From Actinotalea solisilvae (GTDB lineage: Bacteria; Actinomycetota; Actinomycetes; Actinomycetales; Cellulomonadaceae): a stretch of 38,122 nucleotides of DNA. Below, piece by piece: positions 19,298-26,600 of this stretch; position 1 is the first letter of the stretch; every line of letters starts with the position of its first letter. A model generated the notes under the pieces. It had not been told where the DNA came from and did not search any database. It was given only the letters and a program-made list of their open reading frames with translations. The translations under genes were made by a program, and so were the position numbers. Location of the stretch: contig NZ_JADDKQ010000014.1 in NCBI RefSeq assembly GCF_016464425.1, positions 1 through 38,122 on the forward strand, given 5' to 3'.

Positions 19298-19834
19298 TCA
19301 GACGAACAGCAGCTGCGCGCCCGCGGTCTTCTCGATGAAGTCGGACGCGCTGATGATCCCCTCGACGTCGTCGCGCAGGTCCTCGGGCGTCAGCCGGAAC
19401 ATGTCGGCGGACATCCGGCACCCCCACAGGTGCCCGCCCGCGGCCACGATCTGGTCGAGGAAGTCGGGGACCTCCGGGATGCCCAGGTCCTCGAGCTGCT
19501 TCTTCATCATGCGCGTGGTGAGGGCCGAGACCCCCGGCGCCGGGGCCAGCGCCTGCGGCAGGCGCACGTCACCCACCGGCAGGTGCATCGCGGTGTTGGC
19601 CACGGGCGAGAACCTGAGGTCCCACATCCGCGACCGGACGATCATGTCGAAGCCCCAGAACGTGAAGAACAGGTGCGTCGTGACGCCCTCGCCGAGCGCG
19701 GCGTTCGCGAGCACGAGGCCGGGGTAGGCCATGTCGAGGTTGCCCTTGGAGCAGATGATCGCGAGCGTGCGGTCGTCGGAGGCGTCGTCGCCGAAGTCGG
19801 GGGCGACGAGCGGGGCGGGCTGGGCGACGGTCAC
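19298..19834 (-). CDS. DsrE/DsrF-like sulfur-carrier family protein
   Basis: 178 aa, DsrE-like fold: LAIICSKGNLDMAYPGLVLA, GVTTHLFFTFWGFDMIV, MTRMMKKQLEDLGIPEV-type helix, and GGHLWGCRMSADMF with a conserved Cys in the position used for persulfide handling in several DsrE2/Pfam DrsE proteins. The large helical tail (LTPEDLRDDVEGIISASDFIEKT) is typical of the DsrE2 type. GTG start 19834 with GGAGGA 5 nt upstream. It is the last gene of a TusE-DsrE pair behind an SQR-like flavoprotein, so sulfane-sulfur transfer is likely; the acceptor is unknown. Confidence 0.85.
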   Translation of the reverse strand: MTVAQPAPLVAPDFGDDASDDRTLAIICSKGNLDMAYPGLVLANAALGEGVTTHLFFTFWGFDMIVRSRMWDLRFSPVANTAMHLPVGDVRLPQALAPAPGVSALTTRMMKKQLEDLGIPEVPDFLDQIVAAGGHLWGCRMSADMFRLTPEDLRDDVEGIISASDFIEKTAGAQLLFV

Positions 19835-19843
19835 GGGTCCTCC

Positions 19844-20158
19844 TCAGACGCAGCCGTGCGGCTTGGGCAGGCCGGCCACGTAGGCCATCTTGCGGCCGGG
19901 CTTCTTCGGGAAGAGCGCGAACTGCTCCTTGACCGGGACGCCGCCGACGACCTGGACGCGACGCGTCGTCGGGGTCTCGTGGCGCTCGCGGAAGTCCTGG
20001 CGCAGGAAGCGCAGGACCACCCAGTGCGCGTCGGTGAGCTCGATCCCGATCTGCGCGGCCAGCGCGCGGGCCAGGTCCTCGTCCCACTCCTCGTACTCGG
20101 TGAGGAACCCCTCGGCGTCCACGTGCACGGGACGACCCTCGAGCTCGACGACGGTCAC
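19844..20158 (-). CDS. TusE/DsrC-family sulfur relay protein
   Basis: 104 aa: VHVDAEGFLTEYEEWDEDLA, IGIELTDAHWVVLRFLRQDF, VGGVPVKEQFALFPKKPG, ending in PKPHGCV. Only the penultimate Cys of the flexible C-terminal arm is present; the second Cys of true DsrC is absent, so it is TusE-like, a single-Cys persulfide carrier. GTG start 20158 has a perfect AGGAGGTG. It lies 9 nt upstream of the DsrE-like gene and 10 nt downstream of the SQR-like gene: one operon. Confidence 0.9.
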   Translation of the reverse strand: MTVVELEGRPVHVDAEGFLTEYEEWDEDLARALAAQIGIELTDAHWVVLRFLRQDFRERHETPTTRRVQVVGGVPVKEQFALFPKKPGRKMAYVAGLPKPHGCV

Positions 20159-20168
20159 GGCGCACCTC

Positions 20169-21443
20169 CTAGGCGGCGGCGTGGGTGGTGGTGGGTGTCC
20201 CGGCCGCGGGCGCTCGCCGGCCTGCCGTCGTGACGCGGGTCGGGACGGGCAGCCGCCGGCCCGGCAGCAGCAGGTTCCAGTAGACGGAGCGGAAGGCGAG
20301 CTTGCCCCAGTGGTTGGCCCGGGTCTCGGCCAGCAGGCCGAGGGGCCCGAGGCCGGGCACCGGGTACCGGCCGGGCAGCGGCTCGACGTCGTAGCCGAAG
20401 TCGATGAGCAGGCCCCTGCCGTGGCCGGACTCGACGAAGCAGCTCGCGTGGCCGTCGTAGAGGTGCGTCAGCGGCCGTCCCGCGGCCTGGTCCAGGAGGT
20501 GGGGCACGAGCACCTCGGCCTGGAAGTGCGCGGCCGAGCCCGCCTTGGACGCGGGGATCGCCGCCGCGTCGCCGATCGCGAAGAGGTTCTCGTGCTCGGC
20601 GTGCTGGAGCGTGCCCGGGTCCACGGGCACGTGCTGGAGCTCGTCGCCCAGCCCCGACCGCGCGACCGCGTCGCTGCCCATGTTCACGGGGACCGTCACG
20701 AGGAGGTCGAACGGCACCTCGCGCTCGTCCATCGACACGAGCAGCCCGGCGTCCGGGTCCACCCGGTCGACCACGAAGTCCGGCACGACGTCGATCCCGC
20801 GCGCGGCGAGCATGCTCCCGAGGTGCGCGGCGGCGACGGGGCGCGTGAACGCGCCCTCGAGCGGGGTGATGTACGTCAGCTCGGTGCGCGCGCGCAGGCC
20901 GCGGTCGGCCAGGAAGGCGTCCGCGAGGAACGTCAGCTCGAGGGGCGCGACCGGGCACTTCACGGGCATCTCGGCGACGTGGACGACCATCCGTCCGCCC
21001 GCCCACGAGGCGAGCGCCTCGCGCAGCGCGAGGGCGTCCTCGAGCGTGTAGAACCCGTGCACCGTGCCGCGCCGGCCGCCCTCCTGCAGACCCGGGGTCT
21101 GCTCGGGACGCGGGGCGGTGCCGGTCGCCACCACGAGCTGGTCGTAGCCGAGCACGCGCCCGTCGTCGAGCCGCACCCGCGACGCGGCGGGCTCGATGGC
21201 CTCGACGCCCGCGACCACCAGGTCCACGCCGGGACGCAGGAGGCGACGGCGCGACCGGACGAGGTCCTGCTCGCCGCCCGCGCCGAACGGCAGGAACAGG
21301 AGCCCGGGCTGGTAGAGGTGCCGGTCGTCCTGGTCGACCACGGTGATGCGCCAGGTCCCGCGCCGGCGCGCGACGCGGCGGGCCAGGGTGTTGGCGACCA
21401 TGGTCCCGGCGGTGCCCCCGCCCAGGATCACCACGTGCGGCAT
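20169..21443 (-). CDS. Sulfide:quinone oxidoreductase-like FAD flavoprotein
   Basis: 424 aa. N-terminal FAD dinucleotide motif VVILGGGTAGTMVANTLA, second strand VVATGTAPRPEQ, and C-terminal FAIGDAAAIPASKAGSAAHFQ. Two Cys in the SQR positions are present, C163 (PVKCPVAPLE) and C335 (DGHASCFVE); the third Cys of classical SQR, near residue 115, is missing. It probably oxidises sulfide or a persulfide and passes electrons to quinone; the C-terminal amphipathic region (GKLAFRSVYWNLLLPGR) could contact the membrane. ATG 21443 has GGAGG upstream. Heads the SQR-TusE-DsrE operon. Confidence 0.88.
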   Translation of the reverse strand: MPHVVILGGGTAGTMVANTLARRVARRRGTWRITVVDQDDRHLYQPGLLFLPFGAGGEQDLVRSRRRLLRPGVDLVVAGVEAIEPAASRVRLDDGRVLGYDQLVVATGTAPRPEQTPGLQEGGRRGTVHGFYTLEDALALREALASWAGGRMVVHVAEMPVKCPVAPLELTFLADAFLADRGLRARTELTYITPLEGAFTRPVAAAHLGSMLAARGIDVVPDFVVDRVDPDAGLLVSMDEREVPFDLLVTVPVNMGSDAVARSGLGDELQHVPVDPGTLQHAEHENLFAIGDAAAIPASKAGSAAHFQAEVLVPHLLDQAAGRPLTHLYDGHASCFVESGHGRGLLIDFGYDVEPLPGRYPVPGLGPLGLLAETRANHWGKLAFRSVYWNLLLPGRRLPVPTRVTTAGRRAPAAGTPTTTHAAA

Positions 21444-21514
21444 CGGGTCCTCCGTCGTCGTCGGCACCTCGAGCGTCGCGGGGACGCGCGAGGACGACCA
21501 GGGCCGGCCGGCCC

Positions 21515-21561
21515 GGGTCGGCCCGGACCGGCCGGGGCCGTTCGGCCGGTCCGGCCGACCC
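21515..21561. repeat. Long inverted repeat/hairpin upstream of the SQR-like operon
   Basis: Left arm 21515-21533 GGGTCGGCCCGGACCGGCC and right arm 21544-21561 GGCCGGTCCGGCCGACCC are complementary over 18 bases with a single bulged base; the loop is 10 nt. It lies 72-118 bp upstream of the SQR-like start, likely in its 5' leader or promoter. No T-tract. A regulator site, an attenuator or an insulating terminator are all possible. Confidence 0.7.
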
Positions 21562-21691
21562 GGCGCGGACGCCGCCGCCGGACGTGACGCAGCCGTGGGC
21601 CGAACGGGGCGCGGCGCGGTCGTGGACCAGGGCCGGGCGCGGACCCGACCACGGCGCCGGCGGAGCGCGGCGCGGTCGCGGCGCGCGCTCG

Positions 21692-21705
21692 GGGACCTCG
21701 GTCCC
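21692..21705. promoter_or_regulatory. Perfect DevR-like box between SQR-like and SpeD-like genes
   Basis: GGGACCTCGGTCCC, an exact GGGAC-N4-GTCCC with G/C flanks as in the DosR consensus. It is 139 bp upstream of the SpeD-like start. A CAGCGT hexamer at 21731-21736 lies 35 bp from the box centre, close to the spacing seen at the nirK promoter, and could be a -10 giving a ~100-nt leader. The box could serve either divergent operon. Confidence 0.5.
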
Positions 21706-21843
21706 GGCGGACGGCACGGACGCTGTGACCCAGCGTGACTCCGCGCCGATGACAAGGGCCGACCGGGTGACCGCAAACCGGGGCGATGGCCGCGCTCCCA
21801 ACCATACTGGCCGCACATCCGATCACTACCGAGGAGTAACCCC

Positions 21844-22185
21844 GTGCTCGACCTCGCCCCCACCATCTGCCGTCAGCGCCTCGTCGTCGAGGGCCTGTGC
21901 CGCGAGCCCATCAGCGCTGACCAGATCCGCGACTACCTCTCGCGCCTGTCCAAGGAGATCGACATGGTCGCGCTCATGGAGCCTGCGACCCACCAGTCGC
22001 CCCTGTACGGCTGGGCGGGGTGGATCCACTGGGAGACGTCGGGCGCGCACTTCTACGCCTGGGACGAGCCGGACCTCTTCTTCAGCGTCGACATCTACGC
22101 GTGCAAGCCGTTCTCGGCCGAGGCCGTCGTCGAGTTCACGCGCGCCTACTTCGACGCCCCGACCGTCGTCCACAAGGAGTTCTGA
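21844..22185 (+). CDS. SpeD-like protein (S-adenosylmethionine decarboxylase homologue)
   Basis: 113 aa, full length for the small bacterial AdoMet decarboxylase fold. GTG start with GAGGAG 7 nt upstream. IHWETSGAHFYAWDEPD aligns with the processing region ES-HISIHTWPE of SpeD, and FFSVDIYACKPF with DVFTCG. So S66 (pyruvoyl-forming Ser in SpeD) and C87 are kept. The Glu before the Ser is Thr, and the catalytic His five residues after it is Tyr. Self-cleavage and decarboxylation of S-adenosylmethionine are therefore uncertain; a changed substrate or a non-processed binding protein is possible. The stop overlaps the next start (TGATG), so it is translated with the LuxI-like gene. Confidence 0.65.
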   Translation: MLDLAPTICRQRLVVEGLCREPISADQIRDYLSRLSKEIDMVALMEPATHQSPLYGWAGWIHWETSGAHFYAWDEPDLFFSVDIYACKPFSAEAVVEFTRAYFDAPTVVHKEF

Positions 22186-22934
22186 TGGGCGTCCCCTCCC
22201 CCGCACCGGGTCCGGGCCTGCGCCTGGTCCTCGACGTGGACCGGGCGCTGCGGTCGTCGGCCCTCGCGTGCGAGGCGGCCGTCTTCCACGCGGCCTACGG
22301 CAACACGCGCGCCGAGCTCGACGCCGAGTACGGACCGTACGACGACGACTCCGTCTTCCTCGTCGTCGCCGCCCAGGACGACGTCGTCGGCGCCGTGCGG
22401 CTGCTCCCGCCGGGCGGCGCGGCCGGGCTCAAGACGCTCGTCGAGCTCGAGCGCGAGCCCTGGCGCGTCGACGGCGCGCGCGCCGCCGCGGCCGCGGGTC
22501 TCGACCTCGCGACGACCTGGGAGGTCGCCACGCTCGGCGTGCGCCGTGGGACGGGCACCTCGACCGGGCTGCTCGCGGCGGCGCTGTACCACGGGCTCAT
22601 CGCCGTCTGCCGCGCCAACGCGATGTCCGCGTACGTCGCCGTGCTCGACGAGCGGGTGCGCCGCATGCTCGGCGCGGTCGGCCTCGCGAGCCGCGCCCTG
22701 CCGGGCACCACGACCGCGCCGTACCTCGGGTCCGCAGCGAGCACGCCGGTCTACACGGTGTGCGCGCCGACGCTCGACGCGCAGCGCACGAGGTTCCCGG
22801 ACGCGCACCGCCTCGTCACGCTCGGCATCGGCCTCGACGGCGTGGACGTCCCGCCGCTCGAGGAGTTCCGCGTCCCCTCGAGCCGGTGGACGACGCAGGA
22901 CCTCGACCTGCTCACGCCCGCCGCGCTCGTCTGA
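22185..22934 (+). CDS. LuxI-like/GNAT-fold acyltransferase
   Basis: 249 aa. The pattern follows autoinducer synthases and FeeM-type N-acyl synthases: N-terminal ACEAAVFHAAYGN, YGPYDDDSVFLVVAAQDDVVG, the strand AVRLLPP (R72), KTLVELE, WEVATLGVRRG (E113, in the place of LuxI WELSRFAV), followed by a GNAT-like helix GLLAAALYHGLIAVCRANAM and a C-terminal RRMLGAVGL. AHL synthases join S-adenosylmethionine to an acyl-ACP. This protein lacks some LuxI invariant residues, so the exact donor and acceptor are unknown. It is coupled by TGATG to the SpeD-like gene. No LuxR-type receptor of the AHL class is next to it. Confidence 0.6.
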   Translation: MGVPSPAPGPGLRLVLDVDRALRSSALACEAAVFHAAYGNTRAELDAEYGPYDDDSVFLVVAAQDDVVGAVRLLPPGGAAGLKTLVELEREPWRVDGARAAAAAGLDLATTWEVATLGVRRGTGTSTGLLAAALYHGLIAVCRANAMSAYVAVLDERVRRMLGAVGLASRALPGTTTAPYLGSAASTPVYTVCAPTLDAQRTRFPDAHRLVTLGIGLDGVDVPPLEEFRVPSSRWTTQDLDLLTPAALV

Positions 22935-22973
22935 CCGCACGCGGCCCTCGCGACGCGGCGCCCTGACGACGGG

Positions 22974-25295
22974 TCAGCGGTCGCGGGGGCTGCGCGCCTG
23001 CGGGACGGTCGCGGCGCTGCGGACCCATGCGTCGAGCCACGAGTCGATCGCCTCGGCCGGCATGGGCCGCCCGATGTGGTAGCCCTGGAGCACGTCCACA
23101 CCGAGCGGGACGAGGTGCGCCGCGGCGCTCTGGTCCTCGACCCCCTCCGCGACGAGCCGCAGCCCGAGCGCGCGCGCCATCTGGGTCGTGGACTGCACGA
23201 TCATGCGGCTGCGCTCGTCCGTGGCGACCGCGCGCACGAACGACCGGTCCATCTTCAGCTCCTCGACGGGCAGGTCGCGCAGGTACGCGAGCGACGAGAA
23301 CCCCGTGCCGTAGTCGTCGATCGAGACGCCGACCCCGTGCTCGCGCAGGTCGTGCAGCGCGGCGCGGGCCCGCTCCGGGTCGGCGAGGAAGGAGTCCTCG
23401 GTCACCTCGACGAGCAGCCGGTCGGCGGGCAGCGACGACGCCGCGAGGGCGGCGAACAGGCCGGGCAGCAGCCGGCCGCTGACGAGCTCGGGCGGCGCCC
23501 AGTTCATCGCGACGCGGAACGTGTGGCCGGCGGCGTGCCAGCGCTCGGCGTCGGCGATGACACGGTGCATCACCGCCTCCGTGAGCGCGGGCATGAGCCC
23601 GGACCGGCGGGCGTCGGGGAGGAAGGAGACCGGCGAGAGCAGGCCGTCGGTCGGGTGGGCCCAGCGCACGAGCGCCTCGACGGCGACCACCTGGCGCGTG
23701 CGCGCGTCGACCTGCGGCTGGTACCAGACGACCAGCTGGTCGGCCGCGATGCCGCTGCGCAGGGCCTCGCCCTGGCGCAGCCGGTGCGCGGCGACGCCGT
23801 CCTGCGCCGCGTCGAAGAGGAGCACCCCCGAGCGCGTCTGCTTGGCCTCGTACATCGCGATGTCGGCGCGACGGAGCAGCTCGGTCGCCGACTGGTCGCC
23901 CGCCTCGCCCACCGTGACGCCGACCGAGGTGTCGAGGCGCAGGTCCATCCCGCCCGCGCGCAGCGGCTCGCGGATGACGCCGCGGACCTGCTCGGCCACG
24001 TCGAAGAGGGCCAGGACGTCCCGGCCGGGCGCGAGCAGGGCGAACTCGTCCCCGCCGAGGCGCGCCACGAGGACCTTGGCGTCCAGCGCAGCGCGCAACC
24101 GGTGCGCGAGCGTGACCAGCACGTCGTCGCCCACCGCGTGCCCGAGGCTGTCGTTGACGTCCTTGAACCCGTCCACGTCGAGCAGGAGGACGCCCAGGTC
24201 GTCCCCGCGCCGGATCGCCGCGTCGCCCTGGGTCAGCAGCGCCCGCCGGTTGGGCAGGCCCGTGAGCTCGTCGGTGAGCGAGAGCCGGAGGGCCTCCGCG
24301 GCGGCGCGCGCCTCACGCAGCGCGAGCACGGTCCGGGCGCCCGTGGTGACGAGCGTCGCGATGGCGAAGGCCTTGATCACCCAGCCGACGGCGCCGGCCG
24401 GGTCGAGCACGAGCAGCGCGAGCGCGAGCGCCGCGCCCGTGACGAGGACGGCGCCCGCGGGGCGTGCCGGCGGGCCGGCGTCCTCGGGCCCGCGCGGCGA
24501 GCACGCCGAGCCGACGACGAGGGCGAACCCGGCCCCCCACAGGGCGTCCATGGGCAGGCTCGCGGAGTACGTCTGCGTCGTCGCGATGGCGACGATGAAC
24601 GTGCAGTCGGCGACGGCGAGCGCGACGAAGCCCGCCATGAGACCGAGCGTGCGGCGGGAGCGGGTGCGCTGCCGCAGCAGGGCCTGGGCCAGGACGAGGG
24701 CCGCCAGGAGCACGTTGATGAGGGGGAAGAGGATCGCGAGCAGCAGGGTCAGGCCGCCCGCCGCGAAGGCCGCCGAGAGCGGCGTGAGGACGGCGAAGGA
24801 CGCGAGGCACACCCCCGCGCCGCACAGCACGGCGGCCTCGAGCCAGACCGCGGCCTTCGTCGACGGCAGGCGCCGCGCGTCGAGCAGCAGGAAGGTGGCC
24901 AGCCCGAGGTACGACGCGAGGCACAGCACCTCGCCGGGCGCGGGGAACGTCACCGCGCCCGAGGTCTGCTCCGCCCCGACGCTCGCGCTGCCCGCGGCCC
25001 ACAGCCCCACGGAGCCCGCGAGGACGAGGAGCGGCACGCGGCGCTCGGGCTCACGGCGGGCCGCGACCAGGAGGCGGCCGAGGAGGACGGCGAAGAAGAC
25101 CGTGAGGGTCACCACGAGGGTCGTGCGGATCGCCTGACCCGTCTCGGCCCCCGGCATCCACCGGGTCGCGAGGGCACCCGTGCCGAGCACGGCCCAGGGC
25201 AGCGCCCCGGGCAGGGCCCGAGCGGCCGCAGGCATCACCGGGCGCGCGCCGGTCACGCTCCCACGGCGGTAGCGCGCCTGCTCGACCTGCACCAC
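22974..25295 (-). CDS. Membrane GGDEF-EAL protein (c-di-GMP turnover)
   Basis: 773 aa from GTG 25295 (AGGGGA 6 nt upstream; GTG 25331 gives a longer form). About nine to ten hydrophobic segments cover residues ~20-330. A GGDEF domain follows: LTDELTGLPNRRALL, LLLDVDGFKDVNDSLGHAVGD and an intact LGGDEFALL. The EAL domain has VAVEALVRWAHP, FRVAMNWAP, EVTEDSF, SIDDYGTGFSSLAYLRDLP, ELKMDRSFV, VAEGVED and LQGYHIGRPM, so both synthase and phosphodiesterase sites look intact. The polytopic sensor has no recognised ligand pocket. Convergent with the LuxI-like gene, 39 bp apart. Confidence 0.93.
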   Translation of the reverse strand: MVQVEQARYRRGSVTGARPVMPAAARALPGALPWAVLGTGALATRWMPGAETGQAIRTTLVVTLTVFFAVLLGRLLVAARREPERRVPLLVLAGSVGLWAAGSASVGAEQTSGAVTFPAPGEVLCLASYLGLATFLLLDARRLPSTKAAVWLEAAVLCGAGVCLASFAVLTPLSAAFAAGGLTLLLAILFPLINVLLAALVLAQALLRQRTRSRRTLGLMAGFVALAVADCTFIVAIATTQTYSASLPMDALWGAGFALVVGSACSPRGPEDAGPPARPAGAVLVTGAALALALLVLDPAGAVGWVIKAFAIATLVTTGARTVLALREARAAAEALRLSLTDELTGLPNRRALLTQGDAAIRRGDDLGVLLLDVDGFKDVNDSLGHAVGDDVLVTLAHRLRAALDAKVLVARLGGDEFALLAPGRDVLALFDVAEQVRGVIREPLRAGGMDLRLDTSVGVTVGEAGDQSATELLRRADIAMYEAKQTRSGVLLFDAAQDGVAAHRLRQGEALRSGIAADQLVVWYQPQVDARTRQVVAVEALVRWAHPTDGLLSPVSFLPDARRSGLMPALTEAVMHRVIADAERWHAAGHTFRVAMNWAPPELVSGRLLPGLFAALAASSLPADRLLVEVTEDSFLADPERARAALHDLREHGVGVSIDDYGTGFSSLAYLRDLPVEELKMDRSFVRAVATDERSRMIVQSTTQMARALGLRLVAEGVEDQSAAAHLVPLGVDVLQGYHIGRPMPAEAIDSWLDAWVRSAATVPQARSPRDR

Positions 25296-25512
25296 GAAGT
25301 CCCCTGCCTGTCGTCGACGGGTGAGTGGCACCGTCGCCGACCACCGCGTGCCTCCACACGATCTCGCCCCAGGTATCGACCGGGGTGCGCGCGTCCTTGA
25401 GGCCCGCGGGCGTGATCACGGTCATAGGCCCGGGTGAAAAGAAGTCAGCGTTGGTACGACACGGCTCACGACGCGTCGCGCCGACGGCCGCGGGACGCGC
25501 CGTGACCTGTTC

Positions 25513-25542
25513 GTGACACAGGACCCGCGCGGGCCCTAGCAT
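25513..25542 (+). promoter_or_regulatory. Promoter of the c-di-AMP riboswitch transcript
   Basis: -35 GTGACA at 25513-25518 (5 of 6 to TTGACA), 18-bp spacer, -10 TAGCAT at 25537-25542 (fits TANNNT). The transcript would start around 25549-25550, some 20 nt before the riboswitch P1 stem. Confidence 0.65.
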
Positions 25543-25568
25543 GAGCGCGCTCCTCCCCTGGAGCAGCC

Positions 25569-25734
25569 CGAGGTGGACCGCCGAGTCCTGCCACCGCCGA
25601 GGGTCGAGCACGAACCGCGGCAGGAGCGGGGGAACCACCTTCGGACGCCGGGCCACCACGGCCGGCGCCCTCGGGGTGAAGCCGGACTCGTCCGGCCGGG
25701 CGCACTTCCCGCCCGAACCCGACAGCTCACCTCG
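25569..25734 (+). promoter_or_regulatory. ydaO/yuaA-type c-di-AMP riboswitch
   Basis: Conserved blocks of the c-di-AMP aptamer appear in order: GGCAGGAGCGGGGGAACCA (about 25620-25640), CTCGGGGTGAAGCCG (about 25670-25685), CCCGAACCCGACAGCTCACC and CTCGCAGG before the coding region. The closing P1 stem is CGAGGTG (25569-25575) with CACCTCG (25728-25734). In Streptomyces, Cellulomonas and relatives this riboswitch stands before Rpf and NlpC/P60 cell-wall hydrolases and turns expression off when c-di-AMP is high. The ribosome site GGAGG (25744-25748) follows directly, so control may be at termination or translation. Confidence 0.9.
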
Positions 25735-25753
25735 CAGGCGACCGGAGGTCCCG

Positions 25754-26563
25754 TTGCCCACGACCGCGCTGCCCTCCCCCGAGGCGCCGACCCTGTCCGC
25801 CCGGCCCGCCCGGCACCGCGCCGGCGGCTCCCCGCGCACCCCGCTCGACGACGCCGCCGCGCTCGCCTCCCGCCACCTCGCCGGCGCCGCGCGCCGCACC
25901 GCAGCGGTCGCGGGCACGTCCGGCCTGGTCGTCTCGATGCTCGCGGCGCCCGCCGTGGCCGGCCCCAGCACGGACCAGCCGTCCCTGCCGACGGTGGACA
26001 CCACGTCGCTCACGGCCCCGACGCGTGCGGCCCTCGAGCTCGCCCCCACGGTGAGCGTCCCGGCCGACGCAGCCTGGACGTTCGACGTCCCGGCCATCAC
26101 GGTCGTGGCCGACCCGCCGCCGGCACCCGAGCCGGAGCCCGAGCCGGAGGCCGAGCCCGCGCCGTCGCGGAGCGCCGCGCGGGAGCCGGCCCCCGCGGCG
26201 TCGATCGGCGCCCCGGTGCCGGCGAGCGCGGTCGGCAGCGCTGTCGTCGAGATCGCCGCGCGCTACGTCGGCACGCCCTACGTCTACGGCGGCACGACGC
26301 CGGACGGCTTCGACTGCTCGGGCTTCACGTCGTACGTCTTCGCGCAGGTCGGCATCACGCTGCCCCGGACGTCGTCCGACCAGCGCTACGCCGGCACCGA
26401 GGTCCCCGCGGACCAGGCGCAGCCCGGCGACCTCGTCTGGAGCCCGGGCCACATCGCGATCTACGCCGGCGCGGGGACCATCATCGACTCCCCGCAGCCC
26501 GGCAGCACGGTCCAGTTCCGCGAGATGTACCAGTCGAACCCGGTCTTCATCCGCGTCGGCTGA
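25754..26563 (+). CDS. Secreted NlpC/P60 cell-wall hydrolase
   Basis: 269 aa from a TTG at 25754 with GGAGG 5 nt upstream; the upstream open frame is the riboswitch and is not coding. Residues ~40-69 form a signal peptide with a basic end and an AxA site (AAPAVA). A Pro/Glu-rich linker (about 120-158) leads to a C-terminal NlpC/P60 domain: VEIAARYVGTPYVYGGTTP, catalytic C188 in DGFDCSGF and H233 in SPGHIAIYAG. It cleaves peptidoglycan stem peptides (gamma-D-Glu-diamino acid bond) outside the cell. Regulation by the c-di-AMP riboswitch is strongly suggested. Confidence 0.9.
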   Translation: MPTTALPSPEAPTLSARPARHRAGGSPRTPLDDAAALASRHLAGAARRTAAVAGTSGLVVSMLAAPAVAGPSTDQPSLPTVDTTSLTAPTRAALELAPTVSVPADAAWTFDVPAITVVADPPPAPEPEPEPEAEPAPSRSAAREPAPAASIGAPVPASAVGSAVVEIAARYVGTPYVYGGTTPDGFDCSGFTSYVFAQVGITLPRTSSDQRYAGTEVPADQAQPGDLVWSPGHIAIYAGAGTIIDSPQPGSTVQFREMYQSNPVFIRVG

Positions 26564-26577
26564 GCGGCACAGCGGCG

Positions 26578-26595
26578 CCGGCCGGCGCCGGCCGG
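26578..26595. terminator. Perfect 18-bp GC palindrome between convergent genes
   Basis: CCGGCCGGCGCCGGCCGG in the 37-bp gap between the NlpC/P60 and OsmC stops. It is self-complementary and flanked by more GCCGG units, but has no T-tract. Likely a bidirectional, factor-assisted stop. Confidence 0.5.
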
Positions 26596-26600
26596 CGACG

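Larger units (their letters stand above)
21444..21843. other. 400-bp non-coding divergent region between SQR-like and SpeD-like genes
   Basis: No credible gene in either strand: open frames here are Arg/Pro/Gly-rich shadows. It holds a large hairpin (21515-21561), a perfect DevR-like box (21692-21705), a possible -10 CATACT (21803-21808) and a GAGGAG ribosome site for the SpeD-like gene. It is the longest gene-free stretch in the window apart from the riboswitch leader. Confidence 0.75.

Noticed and set aside
25541..25753. Coding extension of the NlpC/P60 gene from an upstream ATG
   Set aside because: This stretch is the c-di-AMP riboswitch; the predicted peptide has no homology pattern.
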